A DNA stretch of 7,139 bases from an uncultured Eubacteriales bacterium (lineage in GTDB: Bacteria > Bacillota > Clostridia > Oscillospirales > Oscillospiraceae), in NCBI GenBank assembly GCA_902461475.1, contig CABPXX010000062.1, positions 1-7,139 on the forward strand, written 5' to 3'. Numbering within the stretch: the stretch's first letter is position 1; every line of letters begins with the position of its first letter. The notes beneath the pieces were generated by a model that worked only from the letters and a program-made list of their open reading frames with translations, ran no database searches and was not told the DNA's origin. Below, piece after piece: positions 6,115-7,139 of the stretch. The translations under genes and the position numbers were made by a program.

Positions 6115-6435
6115 TTATGGTTTTTCCTCGTCGCCCCCTAGACCCAACAGCAGCATAAGTCCTAAGGTGATGACCAGTTCCAGGTTATCCCCCTCTAAAA
6201 AGAGAAAGAGCAGGATGAGCACCAGGAGAATGTCGCCCGTGTCGATGTTTTCCAGGGAGAAATGCTTTCCAAGCCCGTCTAATAGTTGCGTCAGGCCCCC
6301 GGATACCTCCCGAAAGATGGCGTTGTTGGCCGGGGGCGTTGGCTGGCTGTGGGGCCGCTCCCGGCGGGGCGGCTCCTGGGCAGGCTGGTCGTCTAACACC
6401 ATCCAATCGTCATCGTGTAAGTAGTGGCTATACAT
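6115..6435 (-). CDS. Hypothetical protein with acidic/proline-rich N-terminus and C-terminal hydrophobic hairpin
   Basis: A 106-residue protein I do not recognise by name. The N-terminal part is acidic and aromatic (MYSHYLHDDDWMVLDD), followed by a Pro/Gln/Arg-rich stretch that is probably disordered. The middle part, SGGLTQLLDGLGKHFSL, looks helical. The C-terminal third has two hydrophobic segments (about residues 70-80 and 86-99) joined by a short acidic turn, LEGDNLEL, and ends GGDEEKP. This suggests a membrane-inserted or oligomer-forming helical hairpin. I chose the second ATG (6435): AGGAGG lies six bases upstream, while the first ATG (6441) directly abuts it. The start overlaps the end of the upstream gene by eight bases, so translation is probably coupled. 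It meets trpS tail to tail. Confidence 0.8.
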   Translation of the reverse strand: MYSHYLHDDDWMVLDDQPAQEPPRRERPHSQPTPPANNAIFREVSGGLTQLLDGLGKHFSLENIDTGDILLVLILLFLFLEGDNLELVITLGLMLLLGLGGDEEKP

Positions 6436-6826
6436 GGTCATCCTCCTTTGCCCGGAATAGCTCCAGTCCGCTGCGGATGAGCACCGAGAGTTTGGCGATT
6501 TGGATGGCTTTGTCCAGCTTGGCGTACCGCTCCGGTTTCACAAAGGGCCGCAGGGCCTGGAGCAGAGCGGTGCGCCGATCGTCCTGTCTACCCATTTGAG
6601 AGAAGAGCTTGGCCGCCGTGGACAACATTTTAGGGTCCAGCTGCCCAACACTCCCCAAGAGCCCGGACAGATCAGAGGGGGCAGAGGGCGGGGAAGGGGC
6701 CGGAGCGGAAGCGGATGGAGAGGCGGAATTCTCGCCCCCCTCCAGAGATTTGGCCAGAGACATGATCTGTTCCATGGCCTGGGGATTGGATAAAATCCCT
6801 TCCAGTTTTTCTTCCCACTCCGCCAT
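6428..6826 (-). CDS. Hypothetical small helical protein (second gene of the three-gene cluster)
   Basis: A 132-residue soluble protein of unknown function. It begins MAEWEEKLEGILSNPQAMEQ, a helical segment, followed by a low-complexity Ser/Pro/Ala linker (about residues 32-50), then SGLLGSVGQLDPKMLSTAAK and a basic helical C-terminal part with LLQALRPFVKPERYAKLDKAI. Spacing and composition suggest two helical modules joined by a flexible linker. The ATG at 6826 is chosen over one at 6868 because AGGAGG stands eight bases upstream and the MAEWEEK start makes a natural N-terminus. The 'NPQA' motif is shared with the gene upstream, so the two may be related or act together. I recall similar proteins in clostridial genomes but cannot name a family or function. 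Confidence 0.82.
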   Translation of the reverse strand: MAEWEEKLEGILSNPQAMEQIMSLAKSLEGGENSASPSASAPAPSPPSAPSDLSGLLGSVGQLDPKMLSTAAKLFSQMGRQDDRRTALLQALRPFVKPERYAKLDKAIQIAKLSVLIRSGLELFRAKEDDHV

Positions 6827-7115
6827 TGGCTCCCCCTCCTGTTTGTGGCTCTTGGTTGACAAGTTCACAATCCGCCTCCATGAGTTTGGCCCCTTCCGGG
6901 TCCCGCATCAGCTTGCGAACGGCGGAGACCAAGGAAGCGGAATCCCCTTGAGCGGCATGGTTGGCCGCCTGTTCCAGGTCGCCGCCAGTGCTCTTTTGCA
7001 GCATGGAGAACAGCTGTTGCGTCTCCGGGGCGTTACGCAGCTCTTCCAGCTTTTTTTGGTCGGACAGCAGCTGTGCGGCCTGCGGATTGTGGAGCAGACC
7101 ATTCAAGTTTGCCAT
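6672..7115 (-). CDS. Hypothetical small helical protein; probable frameshift near its 3' end
   Basis: The ATG at 7115 has AGGAGG seven bases upstream, so the start is secure. Residues 1-80 look like a real compact helical protein: MANLNGLLHNPQAAQLLSDQ, then PETQQLFSMLQKSTGGDLEQA and SLVSAVRKLMRDPEGAKLME. From about residue 82 the reading frame turns into Gly/Arg-rich sequence that is most likely a shadow of the next gene, which it overlaps by 155 bases. A TGA in another frame (complement of 6865-6867) would end the protein at about 83 residues if one base were inserted or two removed just before it. So either there is a frameshift (biological or sequencing) near 6868-6880, or this is an unusually long overlap. 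The true coding part is probably about 6865-7115. No function recognised. Confidence 0.65.
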   Translation of the reverse strand: MANLNGLLHNPQAAQLLSDQKKLEELRNAPETQQLFSMLQKSTGGDLEQAANHAAQGDSASLVSAVRKLMRDPEGAKLMEADCELVNQEPQTGGGANGGVGRKTGRDFIQSPGHGTDHVSGQISGGGREFRLSIRFRSGPFPALCPL

Positions 7116-7139
7116 GGCAATTCCTCCTCTACGGCAGGG

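Noticed and set aside
6100..6130. Possible bidirectional terminator between the convergent genes
   Set aside because: CCC-TAAA-GGG gives only a three-pair stem and the T-run is separated from it, so it is too weak to call.

Overview
The window looks like chromosomal DNA of a Gram-positive, low-to-mid GC Firmicute, most likely a gut clostridium of the Oscillospiraceae type. This is an inference from the strong AGGAGG-type ribosome binding sites, the tightly packed genes, the dlt-like envelope genes and the protein sequences. Nothing in the window names the species. I see no mobile element, rRNA, tRNA or CRISPR array.

Positions 1-4833 hold a tightly coupled minus-strand operon of five genes. 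In order of transcription they are a stand-alone amino-acid adenylation enzyme (DltA-like), a fold-type III PLP decarboxylase, a carrier protein (DltC-like), an MBOAT membrane acyltransferase (DltB/AlgI-like) and a membrane-anchored SGNH/GDSL protein in the DltD position, cut off by the window edge. Four of the parts match the D-alanylation machinery for teichoic acids. The fifth, a decarboxylase, has no place in a normal dlt operon. Residues in the adenylation enzyme and the decarboxylase argue against D-alanine and diaminopimelate as substrates. My working model is that an amino acid is loaded onto the carrier protein and decarboxylated there, as BtrK does with glutamyl-BtrI in butirosin biosynthesis. 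The resulting amino-acyl group would then be exported onto a cell-envelope polymer. The MBOAT ends in a DltX-like IYxxF motif, which may explain why no dltX gene is seen.

Positions 4834-5096 form a divergent regulatory region. It holds a strong sigma-A promoter for trpS, two perfect palindromes, a stable hairpin just ahead of the operon's first ribosome binding site, and a trpS leader that can fold in alternative ways. No T-box is visible.

Positions 5097-6110 on the plus strand encode tryptophanyl-tRNA synthetase (trpS), the only gene with a secure textbook identity.

Positions 6115-7115 on the minus strand, convergent with trpS, hold three small translationally coupled genes of unknown function. 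Two are small soluble proteins sharing an N-terminal 'NPQA' motif, and the third has a hydrophobic C-terminal hairpin. The first has no stop codon where its protein should end and runs on over the second in another frame, which suggests a frameshift or an unusual overlap.
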